The notes under the pieces: generated by a model | Told to the model about the DNA's origin: nothing | Seen by the model: only the letters and a program-made list of their open reading frames with translations | The model's database searches: none | Shown: positions 27,771 through 46,045 of the stretch, one piece after another | How positions within the stretch are numbered: position 1 is the first letter of the stretch | Layout: every line of letters starts with the position of its first letter | Position numbers and translations under genes: made by a program | Assembly: GCF_000416235.1 (NCBI RefSeq) | Contig: NZ_ATLO01000019.1 | Span: 1-48,458 of the forward strand | DNA length: 48,458 nt | DNA from: Pseudomonas sp. CFII64 | GTDB taxonomy: Bacteria > Pseudomonadota > Gammaproteobacteria > Pseudomonadales > Pseudomonadaceae | Direction: 5' to 3'

Positions 27771-28406
27771 TTAACCGCGAGCCTTGGCTGCTGGACGAAC
27801 AACCAGATTGCCGCCAGTAGCGCCAGGAACAGCACCCTTGACCAACAACAGATTGCGTTCAGCGTCCACGCGCACTACTTCCAGGGACTGCACGGTCACG
27901 CGCTCAGCGCCCATATGACCGGACATTTTTTTGCCCTTGAATACACGACCAGGAGTCTGGCACTGGCCGATAGAGCCTGGGACGCGGTGGGACACGGAGT
28001 TACCGTGGGTATTATCTTGCCCGCGGAAGTTCCAGCGCTTGATCGTACCCTGGAAGCCTTTACCTTTGGACTGACCGGTTACATCAACCAGTTGACCAGC
28101 AGCGAAGATTTCAGCGTTGATCAGATCGCCGGCCTGGTACTCGCCTTCTTCAAGACGGAATTCCATTACGGTACGACCAGCAGCAACGTTCGCTTTAGCG
28201 AAGTGGCCAGCTTGAGCAGCTGTAACACGCGAAGCGCGACGCTCACCGACAGTGACTTGCACTGCACGATAGCCATCGGTTTCTTCGGTTTTAAACTGGG
28301 TGACGCGATTCGGCTCGATCTCAATGACCGTAACCGGAATGGAGACACCTTCTTCGGTGAAAATACGGGTCATACCGCATTTACGACCGACTACACCAAT
28401 AGTCAT
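27771..28406 (-). CDS. rplC: 50S ribosomal protein L3
   Basis: A 211-aa protein (209 in E. coli). Start at 28406 ([20 protein letters not shown]); an upstream in-frame ATG adds 11 unrelated residues. The central loop [19 protein letters not shown] reaches the peptidyl transferase centre and includes the glutamine that is methylated in E. coli. L3 starts 50S assembly with L24. It is 81 bp after rpsJ, the largest gap within the S10 group. Confidence 0.99.
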   Translation of the reverse strand: MTIGVVGRKCGMTRIFTEEGVSIPVTVIEIEPNRVTQFKTEETDGYRAVQVTVGERRASRVTAAQAGHFAKANVAAGRTVMEFRLEEGEYQAGDLINAEIFAAGQLVDVTGQSKGKGFQGTIKRWNFRGQDNTHGNSVSHRVPGSIGQCQTPGRVFKGKKMSGHMGAERVTVQSLEVVRVDAERNLLLVKGAVPGATGGNLVVRPAAKARG

Positions 28407-28487
28407 GTTGTAAACCTCATGAGTGTACGGGGCTTTCACCCGCTATGGCCGCCCATTTCAGAGCGTTACACGACTAAGACCCGAGTC

Positions 28488-28799
28488 TTAGCCGAGGCTG
28501 ATCTGAACTTCCACACCGGCCGCAAGATCAAGCTTCATAAGAGCGTCAACGGTTTTATCCGTCGGCTGGACGATGTCCAGAACGCGCTTGTGAGTACGGA
28601 TCTCATACTGGTCGCGCGCGTCTTTGTTGACGTGCGGAGAAACCAGAACAGTGAACCGTTCTTTACGGGTAGGAAGTGGAATCGGACCACGCACTTGTGC
28701 ACCAGTACGTTTCGCGGTTTCCACGATTTCCTGGGTAGATTGGTCGATCAGGCGATGGTCAAAAGCCTTCAACCTGATACGGATTTGCTGATTTTGCAT
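28488..28799 (-). CDS. rpsJ: 30S ribosomal protein S10 / NusE
   Basis: A 103-aa protein, equal to E. coli. It starts [20 protein letters not shown] and contains [20 protein letters not shown]. Besides its 30S head position it is NusE, which links ribosomes to RNA polymerase through NusG (encoded at 44407). It is the first gene of the S10 operon, behind the strong promoter at 28863-28891 and the tuf terminator. Confidence 0.99.
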
Positions 28800-28862
28800 T
28801 GGATTTCAGACTCCAGATTGCTGTTCCCACCGAGCGCAATACGCCCGTTAAAAGGAGGCGCA

Positions 28863-28891
28863 ATTCTATAGACGAGCTGACAGGGTGTCAA
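28863..28891 (-). promoter_or_regulatory. S10-operon promoter
   Basis: TTGACA (28891-28886), 17 bp, TAGAAT (28868-28863) on the minus strand, a near-consensus sigma-70 promoter followed by a GC-rich start region (TGCGCC). The inferred leader to rpsJ is only about 55-60 nt. Confidence 0.88.
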
Positions 28892-28897
28892 CCCAAT

Positions 28898-28928
28898 AAA
28901 AAAGCCCCCGCAAGCGGGGGCCTTTTTT
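28898..28928 (-). terminator. tuf terminator
   Basis: A-run, GCCCCCGC / GCGGGGGC hairpin with a very small loop, T-run. It ends the str operon 11 bp after the tuf stop and lies just upstream of the S10 promoter, so the str and S10 operons are transcriptionally separate. Confidence 0.93.
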
Positions 28929-28938
28929 GACTCATCGC

Positions 28939-30132
28939 TTACGCGAGGATTTTGGCTACAACGCCAGCGCCGACGGTACGACCGCCTTCACGAATAGCGA
29001 AACGCAGACCGTCTTCCATTGCGATTGGCTTGATCAGAGTGACTTCAACTTTAACGTTGTCACCCGGCATCACCATCTCAACGCCTTCCGGCAGTTCGCA
29101 GCTACCAGTTACGTCGGTAGTACGGAAGTAGAACTGTGGACGATAGCCTTTGAAGAACGGAGTGTGGCGACCGCCTTCTTCTTTGCTCAGTACATAGATT
29201 TCAGCTTCGAACTTGGTGTGCGGCTTAACGGTGCCTGGCTTAACCAGAACCTGGCCACGCTCAACGTCGTCACGCTTGGTACCACGCAGCAGAACGCCGC
29301 AGTTCTCGCCTGCGCGACCTTCGTCGAGCAGCTTGCGGAACATCTCAACACCAGTACAGGTAGTTTTAGTCGTGTCGCGCAGACCAACGATTTCAACTTC
29401 TTCCTGGATGCGAACGATGCCACGCTCAACACGACCGGTTACCACGGTGCCACGACCGGAGATCGAGAAGACGTCTTCGATTGGCATCAGGAACGGCTTG
29501 TCGATAGCACGCTCTGGTTGCGGGATGTAGCTGTCCAGAGTCTCAACCAACTTCTTGACGGCAGTGGTGCCCATCTCGTTGTCGTCTTGACCGTTCAGAG
29601 CCATCAGCGCCGAACCGATGATGATCGGAGTGTCGTCACCCGGGAAATCGTAAGTGCTGAGCAGGTCACGCACTTCCATTTCTACCAGTTCCAGCAGCTC
29701 AGCGTCGTCTACCATGTCAGCCTTGTTCAGGAAGACAACGATGTACGGAACGCCAACCTGACGGGACAGCAGGATGTGCTCGCGAGTCTGAGGCATCGGG
29801 CCGTCAGCAGCCGAACAAACCAGGATCGCACCGTCCATCTGCGCAGCACCGGTGATCATGTTTTTTACGTAGTCGGCGTGACCTGGGCAGTCAACGTGCG
29901 CGTAGTGGCGAACGGCCGAATCGTATTCAACGTGAGCGGTGTTGATGGTGATACCACGTGCTTTTTCTTCCGGGGCGCTATCGATCTTGTCGAAGTCAAC
30001 CTTGGCCGAACCGAATACTTCGGAACAAACACGAGTCAGAGCAGCAGTCAGAGTTGTTTTACCGTGGTCGACGTGACCGATGGTGCCAACGTTGACGTGC
30101 GGTTTGTTACGTTCAAATTTTTCTTTAGCCAC
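28939..30132 (-). CDS. tuf: Elongation factor Tu
   Basis: A 397-aa GTPase (394 in E. coli). G-domain motifs: GHVDHGKT (residues 19-26), DCPGHADY and NKADMVDD. The tRNA-binding beta-barrel domains follow, ending [30 protein letters not shown]. It delivers aminoacyl-tRNA to the ribosome. It is the last gene of the str operon, 32 bp after fusA. It appears to be the only tuf in the window: the second copy usual near secE in Pseudomonas is missing. Confidence 0.99.
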   Translation of the reverse strand: MAKEKFERNKPHVNVGTIGHVDHGKTTLTAALTRVCSEVFGSAKVDFDKIDSAPEEKARGITINTAHVEYDSAVRHYAHVDCPGHADYVKNMITGAAQMDGAILVCSAADGPMPQTREHILLSRQVGVPYIVVFLNKADMVDDAELLELVEMEVRDLLSTYDFPGDDTPIIIGSALMALNGQDDNEMGTTAVKKLVETLDSYIPQPERAIDKPFLMPIEDVFSISGRGTVVTGRVERGIVRIQEEVEIVGLRDTTKTTCTGVEMFRKLLDEGRAGENCGVLLRGTKRDDVERGQVLVKPGTVKPHTKFEAEIYVLSKEEGGRHTPFFKGYRPQFYFRTTDVTGSCELPEGVEMVMPGDNVKVEVTLIKPIAMEDGLRFAIREGGRTVGAGVVAKILA

Positions 30133-30164
30133 GACAGTGAACTCCTAGCCTAAAGGGGGCTGAA

Positions 30165-32267
30165 TCAGCCTTGTTTTTTAACGATAGCTTCGACGACATT
30201 CGACGGAGCTTCGGAGTATTTGGAGAATTCCATAGAGTAGCTCGCGCGACCCTGAGACATGGAACGGACGTCGGTCGCATAACCGAACATCTCACCCAAC
30301 GGAACCTCGGCGCGGATAACCTTGCCGGAAACCGTGTCTTCCATACCCTGGATCAGACCACGACGACGATTCAGGTCACCCATCACGTCACCCATGTAGT
30401 CCTCAGGTGTAACAACTTCAACCTTCATGATCGGCTCAAGAACAACACCGCCACCTTTGGAGGCAAGTTGCTTGGTCGCCATGGAGGCTGCCACCTTAAA
30501 CGCCATCTCGTTGGAGTCGACGTCGTGGTAAGAACCATCGAAAACGGTCGCCTTCAGGCCGATCAGCGGATAGCCGGCAACAACACCGTTCTTCATCTGC
30601 TCTTCGATACCCTTCTGGATGGCCGGGATGTATTCCTTAGGAACCACACCACCTACCACTTCGTTCACGAATTGCAAACCTTCCTGACCTTCGTCAGCCG
30701 GCGCAAAACGAATCCAGCAATGGCCGAACTGGCCACGACCGCCGGATTGGCGTACGAACTTGCCTTCGATCTCACAAGCCTTCGTGATTTTCTCACGATA
30801 GGAAACCTGTGGCTTACCGATGTTGGCTTCGACGTTGAACTCACGGCGCATCCGGTCAACCAGGATGTCCAGGTGCAACTCGCCCATGCCAGAGATGATC
30901 GTTTGACCAGTCTCTTCATCAGTTTTGACGCGGAAAGACGGGTCTTCCTGAGCAAGTTTGCCCAGAGCGATACCCATTTTTTCCTGGTCATCCTTCGTTT
31001 TAGGCTCAACGGCAACCGAAATAACCGGCTCCGGGAAGTCCATGCGAACGAGGATGATTGGCTTGTCAAGAGAGCACAAGGTGTCGCCAGTGGTGACGTC
31101 CTTCATGCCGATCAAAGCCGCGATGTCGCCAGCGCGTACTTCTTTGATCTCTTCACGAGTGTTCGCATGCATTTGCACCATACGACCAACGCGCTCTTTC
31201 TTGCCTTTTACGGAGTTCAAAACGCCGTCGCCGGAGCTCAACACACCCGAGTAAACGCGTGCGAAAGTCAGGGTACCCACGAATGGGTCGGTAGCAATTT
31301 TGAAAGCCAGAGCCGAGAACGGTTCGCTGTCATCTGCATGACGCTCCATTGCGACTTCTTCGTCATCCGGGTCAGAACCCTTGATGGCTGGAATGTCGAC
31401 TGGAGCCGGCAGGTAGTCGATAACTGCGTCGAGAACCAGGGGAACGCCCTTGTTCTTGAACGAAGAACCGCACACAGCCAGAACGATTTCGCCAGCGATG
31501 GTACGTTGACGCAGAGCAGACTTGATTTCTTCGATGGTGAGCTCTTCACCTTCGAGGTACTTGTTCATCAGCTCTTCGTTGGCTTCAGCGGCAGCTTCAA
31601 CCATGTTGCTGCGCCACTCTTCAGCCAATTCCTGCAGTTCTGCAGGGATCGCTTCGCGACGGGCAACCATACCTTTGTCAGCGTCGTCCCAGTAAACAGC
31701 TTCCATGGAGACCAGATCGATCTGACCCTGGAAATTGTCTTCTGCGCCGATAGCCAACTGGATTGGCACCGGAGTGTGACCCAGACGCTGCTTGATCTGA
31801 CCGATCACGCGCAGGAAGTTTGCGCCGGCACGGTCCATCTTGTTTACGTAAACAAGACGCGGAACGCCGTATTTGTTGGCTTGACGCCATACGGTTTCCG
31901 ACTGAGGCTCAACACCCGAGGTACCGCAGAACACAACGACCGCGCCATCGAGTACGCGCAGGGAGCGCTCTACTTCAATGGTGAAGTCAACGTGGCCCGG
32001 GGTATCGATGATGTTGAAGCGGTGACGGTCGAACTGCTTGTCGGAGCCAGCCCAGAATGCAGTCGTAGCAGCGGAGGTAATGGTAATACCCCGCTCCTGC
32101 TCTTGCACCATCCAGTCCATGGTCGCGGCGCCATCATGCACCTCGCCCATTTTGTGGTTTACGCCAGTGTAAAAAAGGACGCGCTCGGTGGTGGTGGTTT
32201 TACCAGCATCCACGTGAGCAACGATACCAATGTTACGGTAGCGGTTAATCGGAGTAGTACGAGCCAT
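30165..32267 (-). CDS. fusA: Elongation factor G
   Basis: A 700-aa translocase GTPase (704 in E. coli). G1 motif AHVDAGKTT at residues 17-25, DTPGHVDF and NKMDR follow. Domain IV contains VSYREKITK and [14 protein letters not shown], domain [16 protein letters not shown]. It moves tRNA and mRNA through the ribosome and works with RRF in recycling. It is the third gene of the str operon, 30 bp after rpsG and 32 bp before tuf. P. aeruginosa has a second, distant fusA; whether this genome does cannot be seen here. Confidence 0.99.
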   Translation of the reverse strand: MARTTPINRYRNIGIVAHVDAGKTTTTERVLFYTGVNHKMGEVHDGAATMDWMVQEQERGITITSAATTAFWAGSDKQFDRHRFNIIDTPGHVDFTIEVERSLRVLDGAVVVFCGTSGVEPQSETVWRQANKYGVPRLVYVNKMDRAGANFLRVIGQIKQRLGHTPVPIQLAIGAEDNFQGQIDLVSMEAVYWDDADKGMVARREAIPAELQELAEEWRSNMVEAAAEANEELMNKYLEGEELTIEEIKSALRQRTIAGEIVLAVCGSSFKNKGVPLVLDAVIDYLPAPVDIPAIKGSDPDDEEVAMERHADDSEPFSALAFKIATDPFVGTLTFARVYSGVLSSGDGVLNSVKGKKERVGRMVQMHANTREEIKEVRAGDIAALIGMKDVTTGDTLCSLDKPIILVRMDFPEPVISVAVEPKTKDDQEKMGIALGKLAQEDPSFRVKTDEETGQTIISGMGELHLDILVDRMRREFNVEANIGKPQVSYREKITKACEIEGKFVRQSGGRGQFGHCWIRFAPADEGQEGLQFVNEVVGGVVPKEYIPAIQKGIEEQMKNGVVAGYPLIGLKATVFDGSYHDVDSNEMAFKVAASMATKQLASKGGGVVLEPIMKVEVVTPEDYMGDVMGDLNRRRGLIQGMEDTVSGKVIRAEVPLGEMFGYATDVRSMSQGRASYSMEFSKYSEAPSNVVEAIVKKQG

Positions 32268-32297
32268 AAAGCCCTCGCAAAATTAGTGACGCTGAAA

Positions 32298-32789
<492 letters not shown>

Positions 32790-32892
32790 TCAGGTTAGCT
32801 CGGGACCACCACCCATCGAGGGTGCGCCCGACCTTACTCTTATCGACTCAGAAAAATAGAAATCTGCATTTTTGTCACAGGAACCCTAAAGA

Positions 32893-33264
32893 CTACTTAG
32901 GCTTCTTGGTACCGTACTTCGAACGACCCTGGTTACGACCTTTGACGCCGGAAGTATCCAAAGAACCGCGGACGGTGTGGTAACGAACACCTGGCAAGTC
33001 TTTTACGCGACCGCCACGAATCAGGACCACGCTGTGCTCTTGCAGGTTGTGACCTTCACCACCGATGTACGAGGAAACCTCGAAACCGTTGGTCAGGCGC
33101 ACACGGCATACTTTACGCAGTGCCGAGTTAGGTTTTTTCGGCGTGGTGGTATACACACGGGTGCATACGCCACGACGTTGCGGGCAGTTCTGCAGCGCAG
33201 GTACGTCGGATTTCTCGACGATACGCTTACGCGGCTGACGTACCAGCTGGTTGATAGTTGCCAT
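32893..33264 (-). CDS. rpsL: 30S ribosomal protein S12
   Basis: A 123-aa decoding-centre protein. [18 protein letters not shown] includes K43, and [13 protein letters not shown] includes K88; both are the streptomycin-sensitive wild-type lysines. The conserved DLPG aspartate is D89. It is the first gene of the str operon, with its promoter at 33356-33384 (about 85-nt leader). Confidence 0.99.
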   Translation of the reverse strand: MATINQLVRQPRKRIVEKSDVPALQNCPQRRGVCTRVYTTTPKKPNSALRKVCRVRLTNGFEVSSYIGGEGHNLQEHSVVLIRGGRVKDLPGVRYHTVRGSLDTSGVKGRNQGRSKYGTKKPK

Positions 33265-33355
33265 CTACTAGCTCCACTGTTGTCTTGCGACGCTATTGTC
33301 TTACAAGAAAAGCAAAATGACAGGACATAAGTCCCGCCAAATTTAGGGGTACAAG

Positions 33356-33384
33356 AGTCTAAAGAGGATCTCGCCCCCAGTCAA
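33356..33384 (-). promoter_or_regulatory. str-operon promoter before rpsL
   Basis: TTGACT (33384-33379), 17 bp, TAGACT (33361-33356) on the minus strand. It lies in the 200-bp gap between rpoC and rpsL. It separates rpsL-rpsG-fusA-tuf from the rpoBC unit. Confidence 0.82.
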
Positions 33385-33413
33385 GGCAAAGCCCCGACCC
33401 TCCTCCCGACACC

Positions 33414-33434
33414 GCGGCAGAATTTACCTGCCGC
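33414..33434. terminator. Hairpin after rpoC
   Basis: Perfect 7-bp stem GCGGCAG / CTGCCGC with a 7-nt loop, 30 bp past the rpoC stop. No T-run follows. A weaker stem with T-rich tail lies between it and rpoC. Together they may end rpoBC transcripts, but the signal is not a textbook terminator. Confidence 0.45.
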
Positions 33435-33464
33435 CGCGCCGAAAAGAAAGACCGAGGCCTTATC

Positions 33465-37664
<4,200 letters not shown>

Positions 37665-37727
37665 GGCCTTTCCTCCTGGCGGAGCAGAGGGCAGTCATAC
37701 CGACCCACCCTCGATTCGCGTCACGTG

Positions 37728-41801
<4,074 letters not shown>

Positions 41802-41947
41802 CAGCGTTCCCCAGCTTGGTCACCTGCTTGTTTGGCTCCCCCCGACGGGAGCAGCCAGAAAATCGTGCAAACCCCGTGGTTTGCTCCACCATTCCGGTGG
41901 CTTTTTTGCACGTCAGAGACGTTGTACAAGCCAATCGTCTATAACGG

Positions 41948-41976
41948 AAAAAGGCCGGTGGCAAGAGCCACCAGCC
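41948..41976 (-). terminator. rplL-rpoB attenuator/partial terminator
   Basis: On the minus strand: GGCTGGTGGC, TCTT loop, GCCACCGGCC, then TTTTT. Ten pairs with one G-T. It lies 46 bp after rplL in the same transcript as rpoB, so it should terminate only part of the polymerases, as known for the E. coli rplL-rpoB junction. Confidence 0.88.
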
Positions 41977-42022
41977 ATCAGCCTTTCGCTTAACGCTTGG
42001 GCTGGACACTCAAAGTCGGTAC

Positions 42023-42388
42023 TTATTTCAGCTCGACTTTAGCGCCTGCTTCTTCCAAGGTAGCCTTGGCTTTGTCAGCAGCGTCTTTCGAAACTGCTTC
42101 CAGAACGATGCCTGGAGCGCCGTCAACTACAGCCTTGGCTTCTTTCAAGCCCAGACCGGTCAGCTCACGTACAGCCTTGATCACGTTAACTTTCTTCTCG
42201 CCAGCTTCCAGAAGCATGACGTTGAATTCAGTTTGCTCTTCAACAACAGCGGCAGCAGCAGCTGGACCAGCAGAAGCAGCAGCGGCAGTAACACCGAACT
42301 TTTCTTCGAAGGCTTTGATCAGCTCAACAACCTGCAGAACGGACATTTCGCCAACTGCGTTGAGGATATCTTCTTGAGAGATAGACAT
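42023..42388 (-). CDS. rplL: 50S ribosomal protein L7/L12
   Basis: A 121-aa stalk protein, equal to E. coli. An N-terminal dimerisation domain ([22 protein letters not shown]) is followed by the Ala-rich hinge ([17 protein letters not shown], residues 35-51). The C-terminal factor-binding domain has [20 protein letters not shown]. Several copies bind L10 and recruit translation GTPases. It is 78 bp after rplJ. The excess over RNA polymerase is set by the downstream attenuator. Confidence 0.99.
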   Translation of the reverse strand: MSISQEDILNAVGEMSVLQVVELIKAFEEKFGVTAAAASAGPAAAAAVVEEQTEFNVMLLEAGEKKVNVIKAVRELTGLGLKEAKAVVDGAPGIVLEAVSKDAADKAKATLEEAGAKVELK

Positions 42389-42466
42389 GAATCTAATTCC
42401 TGAATTGGGGGACAGCCTAGGCGGCCATCAAAATAAACAAAAAAACGCGAGAGGGAACGCTCAGCC

Positions 42467-42967
42467 TTAGGCTGCTGCGGATTCTTTCTGATCGCGAATA
42501 GCCGCCAGAGTACGAGCCAACTTGCTGGTAGCGCCTTGAATCACGCTCATCAGCTGGGAGATTGCTTCGTCACGGGTCGGCAAGGTTGCCAGTACGTCGA
42601 TCTGGTTAGCCGCGAGGAACTTGCCCTCGAACGCAGCTGCCTTGATCTCGAACTTATCCTGACCTTTGGAGAATTCCTTGAACAAACGGGCAGCAGCGCC
42701 AGGATGTTCGTTAGAGAATGCAACCAGGGTCGGGCCAGTGAACACGTCGTTGAGCACGTCATATTGAGTGCCAGCAACGGCGCGCTTGAGCAGGGTGTTA
42801 CGTACAACACGTACGTAAACGCCAGCTTCACGAGCCTCTTTACGGAGTCCGGTCATAGCGCTTACTGTTACGCCACGGGCATCAGCCACGACAGCGGACA
42901 GAGCAACTTGGGCAGCCTTGTTGACTTCAGCGACGATGGCCTTCTTGTCTTCAAGCTTAATTGCCAC
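42467..42967 (-). CDS. rplJ: 50S ribosomal protein L10
   Basis: A 166-aa stalk-base protein (165 in E. coli). It starts [20 protein letters not shown] and contains [20 protein letters not shown]. The C-terminal helix that binds L7/L12 dimers is at about 135-160. The L10-(L12) complex represses its own translation by binding the leader RNA upstream (42990-43130). Confidence 0.99.
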   Translation of the reverse strand: MAIKLEDKKAIVAEVNKAAQVALSAVVADARGVTVSAMTGLRKEAREAGVYVRVVRNTLLKRAVAGTQYDVLNDVFTGPTLVAFSNEHPGAAARLFKEFSKGQDKFEIKAAAFEGKFLAANQIDVLATLPTRDEAISQLMSVIQGATSKLARTLAAIRDQKESAAA

Positions 42968-42989
42968 GGGTTTAACTCCTGCTTGTTAC

Positions 42990-43130
42990 CGTTTCATCCA
43001 ACCGAGGCCGGAAGTCGTTTTGGTGTCTGATTCGGTAAGGAACCGGGAGCACCATCTGCGTAGGCTTGAGGTTTAAGACTTGCGTCGCCTACGGTCTTGG
43101 ATAGCCCCCGCCAGGCAGGGACCCCAATCT
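42990..43130 (-). promoter_or_regulatory. L10 leader RNA (autoregulatory)
   Basis: The 194-bp gap between rplA and rplJ is rich in pairing. On the minus strand it runs through AAGACCGTAGGCGACGCAAG, AGCCTACGCAGATGGTGCTC and CCCGGTTCC; GTAGGC pairs with GCCTAC around an internal loop. The GTAGGC...GCCTACGCAGATGGTG arrangement fits the conserved gammaproteobacterial L10 leader that binds L10-(L7/L12)4. Boundaries are approximate. Confidence 0.6.
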
Positions 43131-43133
43131 TTC

Positions 43134-43155
43134 ATTGGCGCTTTGACACGCCAAT
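43134..43155. terminator. Small hairpin just after rplA
   Basis: ATTGGCG / CGCCAAT, 7 bp with an 8-nt loop, beginning 6 bp past the rplA stop. On the minus strand no T-run follows. It may be a partial terminator or processing signal before the rplJ leader. Confidence 0.4.
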
Positions 43156-43161
43156 TTTGTC

Positions 43162-43857
43162 TTACGCGTCCAACGAACCCTGGTCGATAACCAGACCTGG
43201 GCCCATGGTGGTGCTCAAAGTAACGCGCTTGACGTAAATGCCTTTCGAAGACGCTGGCTTGATACGCTTCAGATCAGAGATCAGCGCTTCAACGTTTTCT
43301 TTCAGCTTGACTGCGTCGAAACCGACCTTGCCAACTGAAGTGTGGATGATGCCGTTTTTGTCGGTGCGATAACGAACCTGACCAGCCTTGGCATTCTTGA
43401 CGGCGTTAGCAACGTCAGGAGTAACAGTGCCGACTTTAGGGTTAGGCATCAGACCACGTGGACCGAGAATCTGACCCAACTGACCAACAACACGCATCGC
43501 GTCCGGGGAAGCAATAACAACGTCATAGTTCAGGTCGCCAGCTTTCATTTCGGCAGCCAGATCGTCCATACCAACGCGATCAGCACCAGCAGCCAGGGCA
43601 GCTTCAGCAGCCGGGCCTTGGGTGAATACTGCAACGCGGACGGTCTTGCCAGTGCCGTGTGGCAGCACAGTAGCGCTACGAACGACCTGGTCGGATTTAC
43701 GTGGGTCAACACCCAGGTTTACCGCGATATCAACCGATTCGCTGAACTTGACAGTCGACAACTCAGCCAACAGGGCTGCTGCGTCTGTGAAGTTATAGGA
43801 TTTGCCCGGCTCGATTTTCTCGGCAATTGCCTTTTGGCGCTTAGTCAACTTAGCCAT
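43162..43857 (-). CDS. rplA: 50S ribosomal protein L1
   Basis: A 231-aa protein (234 in E. coli). The L1 signature region [20 protein letters not shown] is present. L1 forms the mobile L1 stalk that handles deacylated tRNA at the E site and in E. coli represses rplKA translation. Its start overlaps the rplK stop by one base (TAATG), so L11 and L1 are made together. Confidence 0.99.
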   Translation of the reverse strand: MAKLTKRQKAIAEKIEPGKSYNFTDAAALLAELSTVKFSESVDIAVNLGVDPRKSDQVVRSATVLPHGTGKTVRVAVFTQGPAAEAALAAGADRVGMDDLAAEMKAGDLNYDVVIASPDAMRVVGQLGQILGPRGLMPNPKVGTVTPDVANAVKNAKAGQVRYRTDKNGIIHTSVGKVGFDAVKLKENVEALISDLKRIKPASSKGIYVKRVTLSTTMGPGLVIDQGSLDA

Positions 43858-44288
43858 TACACACCCTCCACGTTAAGGCCCATGCTACGAGCGGAACCGG
43901 CGATGGTACGCACGGCCGCTTCCATGTCAGCAGCAGTCAGATCCGCATTTTTTGCTTTTGCGATATCTTCCAGCTGAGCACGAGTCACGGTGCCAACTTT
44001 AACGGTGTTCGGACGTGCCGAACCGCTAGTCAGACCAGCAGCTTTCTTCAGCAGAACCGAAGCAGGGGTGCTTTTTGTTTCGAAAGTGAAGCTACGGTCA
44101 CTGTAAACAGTGATGATCACAGGAGTAGGCAAGCCTGGCTCAAGACCCTGAGTACGGGCGTTGAAAGCCTTGCAGAATTCCATGATGTTCACGCCGTGCT
44201 GACCCAGAGCCGGACCAACAGGTGGGCTTGGGTTAGCCTGAGCGGCTTTCACTTGCAGCTTGATGTAAGCGGTAATCTTCTTGGCCAT
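43857..44288 (-). CDS. rplK: 50S ribosomal protein L11
   Basis: A 143-aa protein (142 in E. coli). Start at 44288 ([21 protein letters not shown]); four in-frame codons further upstream are not family-like. The proline-rich switch [17 protein letters not shown] is present, then the C-terminal rRNA-binding domain ending [15 protein letters not shown]11 is part of the GTPase centre and needed for RelA activation. It sits after the nusG terminator with a 71-nt spacer to the hairpin, room for an L1-binding leader that I could not verify. Confidence 0.99.
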   Translation of the reverse strand: MAKKITAYIKLQVKAAQANPSPPVGPALGQHGVNIMEFCKAFNARTQGLEPGLPTPVIITVYSDRSFTFETKSTPASVLLKKAAGLTSGSARPNTVKVGTVTRAQLEDIAKAKNADLTAADMEAAVRTIAGSARSMGLNVEGV

Positions 44289-44359
44289 GAGGCACTCCAA
44301 TTACGGGTTCGAACGCCAATCAAGGCTCCCCGGTTACTTGCACGTTTATCCCAGTGACG

Positions 44360-44388
44360 AAAAAACCCCACAGCCTACGGCTACGGGG
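44360..44388 (-). terminator. Terminator between nusG and rplK
   Basis: On the minus strand: CCCC, 2-nt mismatch, AGCC, GTA loop, GGCT, 2-nt mismatch, GGGG, then six T. It starts 18 bp after the nusG stop. It implies that secE-nusG transcripts mostly end here, or that this is an attenuator in front of rplKA. Confidence 0.85.
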
Positions 44389-44406
44389 TGTGGGATTCTC
44401 GCTCAG

Positions 44407-44940
44407 TTAGACCTTTTCGACCTGACTGAACTCAAGCTCTACCGGAGTAGAGCGACCGAAAATGAGCACTGCGACCTGAATCCGGCTCTTTTCGTAGTTA
44501 ACTTCTTCAACCGTGCCATTAAAATCGGCGAACGGACCATCAGTGACACGAACAACTTCACCTGGCTCGAACAACGTTTTCGGCTTCGGCTTGTCGCTAC
44601 CATCAGCGACGCGACGCAGGATAGCATCAGCTTCTTTATCAGTAATCGGTGCCGGCTTATCAGCTGTGCCGCCGATGAAACCCATGACGCGAGGGGTGTC
44701 CTTGACCAAGTGCCAAGTCCCTTCGTTCATGTCCATCTGGACCAATACATAGCCAGGGAAGAATTTACGTTCACTTTTGCGCTTCTGGCCGTTACGCATT
44801 TCAACCACTTCTTCAGTGGGAACCAGAATTTCGCCGAAGCCATCTTCCATGCCAGCCAGCTTCACACGCTCGATCAACGAGCGCATTACATGCTTTTCGT
44901 AACCCGAATAAGCATGCACTACGTACCAACGCTTAGCCAC
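44407..44940 (-). CDS. nusG: Transcription termination/antitermination factor NusG
   Basis: A 177-aa factor (181 in E. coli). The NGN domain starts [20 protein letters not shown] and contains [15 protein letters not shown]. The KOW domain has [20 protein letters not shown]. It binds RNA polymerase and links it to Rho or, through S10, to the ribosome. It is 9 bp after secE. Confidence 0.99.
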   Translation of the reverse strand: MAKRWYVVHAYSGYEKHVMRSLIERVKLAGMEDGFGEILVPTEEVVEMRNGQKRKSERKFFPGYVLVQMDMNEGTWHLVKDTPRVMGFIGGTADKPAPITDKEADAILRRVADGSDKPKPKTLFEPGEVVRVTDGPFADFNGTVEEVNYEKSRIQVAVLIFGRSTPVELEFSQVEKV

Positions 44941-44949
44941 GGGACACCC

Positions 44950-45318
44950 TTAGCCAACAATCAAGGAAACAAGCCAGCCGAGCAGGGAATCAAGCCCCCA
45001 CAACAGCAACGCCATAACCAGTACAACAGCCACTACAATCAACGTGGTCTGCGTGGTTTCTTGGCGAGTAGGCCACACGACTTTACGAATCTCGGCGCGA
45101 GCTTCCTTTGCCAAAACAAAGAACGCCTTGCCCTTGACCGTCTGCAACCCTACAAAGGCAGCTGCAGCAGCGATCACCAGCAGTACAAGAACACGGTACA
45201 GGATCGGTTGAGCCGAGTAATACTGATTACCGACGACGCCTACGACCACCAACACGACCACGAGCAGCCACTTAAGCATATCGAAGCGTGATTCTTGGAC
45301 TTCAGTCTTGGGAGTCAT
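44950..45318 (-). CDS. secE: Preprotein translocase subunit SecE
   Basis: A 122-aa protein with three hydrophobic segments (about residues 14-32, 41-60 and 92-118), as in E. coli (127 aa). The essential amphipathic helix and loop EIRKVVWPTRQETTQTT precede the last segment. It clamps SecY in the translocon. The gene lies 46 bp after tRNA-Trp on the same strand, so the tRNA may be cut from the same transcript. Confidence 0.98.
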   Translation of the reverse strand: MTPKTEVQESRFDMLKWLLVVVLVVVGVVGNQYYSAQPILYRVLVLLVIAAAAAFVGLQTVKGKAFFVLAKEARAEIRKVVWPTRQETTQTTLIVVAVVLVMALLLWGLDSLLGWLVSLIVG

Positions 45319-45364
45319 CTACGGAGATCCTGTGAAAAGAAAGCCAGACACAATTTAATGAATC

Positions 45365-45440
45365 TGGCAGGTCAGGAGGGAATCGAACCCCCAACCTACG
45401 GTTTTGGAGACCGTCGCTCTGCCAATTGAGCTACTGACCT
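45365..45440 (-). tRNA. trnW: tRNA-Trp (CCA)
   Basis: A 76-nt cloverleaf on the minus strand beginning AGGTCAGTAGCTCAATTGG. The anticodon loop is CTCCAAA (anticodon CCA), the T arm GGTTCGATTCC, and the acceptor stem AGGTCAG/CTGACCT is followed by GCCA, so the CCA end is encoded. It sits directly upstream of secE. Confidence 0.97.
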
Positions 45441-45461
45441 AAAAGCAAAATCAGGCCGACC

Positions 45462-45490
45462 ACTATGCCAGCCCAACAAGAATTTTTCAA
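45462..45490 (-). promoter_or_regulatory. Promoter of tRNA-Trp/secE
   Basis: TTGAAA (45490-45485), 17 bp, CATAGT (45467-45462) on the minus strand. It ends 21 bp before tRNA-Trp and could serve trnW-secE-nusG. With tufB absent, a promoter here is needed. Confidence 0.65.
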
Positions 45491-45715
45491 CAACCTCACA
45501 ACTCTTTTCCTGATTCAGGCCTGACCTACAGATAACCAGGGTCAATTAATCACCCTGTCGCACCTGCCATCACGACCTCAACCCACTCACACCTACATCG
45601 CCACCAACAGAAAATCGAGCAATGTACAGCCGAGCGCTTTGCAACCATTAGATTTGAAGCAACTTACTTTCAGCGTTCGGCAAACCACAATAACAAACGA
45701 AACACTGATTAAAAC
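45491..45715. other. Gene-free interval where a second tuf would be expected
   Basis: No coding frame with a plausible start and length is seen on either strand. The sequence is AT-richer than the surroundings and contains a palindrome TCAGGCCTGA and a small inverted repeat CAGGGT/ACCCTG. In P. aeruginosa, as I remember, tufB lies between tRNA-Trp and tRNA-Thr. I see no EF-Tu-like motif here, so the gene is cleanly gone rather than a visible pseudogene. Confidence 0.7.
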
Positions 45716-45743
45716 AAAGGCAGATATTTTCATATCTGCCTTT
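45716..45743 (-). terminator. Terminator of the Tyr-Gly-Thr tRNA operon
   Basis: Perfect 12-bp stem AAAGGCAGATAT / ATATCTGCCTTT with a 4-nt loop. Read on the minus strand it ends in TTTGTTTT. It lies 3 bp after the tRNA-Thr CCA end. Confidence 0.92.
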
Positions 45744-45746
45744 ATA

Positions 45747-45822
45747 TGGAGCTCTTGAGCGGATTCGAACCGCTGACCTCACCCTTACCAAGGGTGTGCT
45801 CTACCAACTGAGCTACAAGAGC
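45747..45822 (-). tRNA. trnT: tRNA-Thr (GGT)
   Basis: 76 nt on the minus strand beginning GCTCTTGTAGCTCAGTTGG. The anticodon loop is TTGGTAA (GGT), the T arm GGTTCGAATCC, and acceptor GCTCTTG/CAAGAGC is followed by TCCA. It is the last member of the tRNA operon. Confidence 0.97.
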
Positions 45823-45848
45823 GTAACACTTTGCACAAACAGCAAATT

Positions 45849-45922
<74 letters not shown>

Positions 45923-45945
45923 TGAACTTGCTGTTCAGGCTTAAA

Positions 45946-46032
<87 letters not shown>

Positions 46033-46045
46033 TAAGCGAGGCAGC

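Noticed and set aside
41880..41920. CCACC/GGTGG hairpin with T6 on the plus strand between rpoB and rplL
   Set aside because: No plus-strand gene ends here. On the transcribed strand it is only a possible processing hairpin and not a terminator.
45516..45560. CAGGGT/ACCCTG repeat and TCAGGCCTGA palindrome as a terminator or tuf relic
   Set aside because: Stems are short, there is no T-run, and no EF-Tu coding similarity can be read in any frame.
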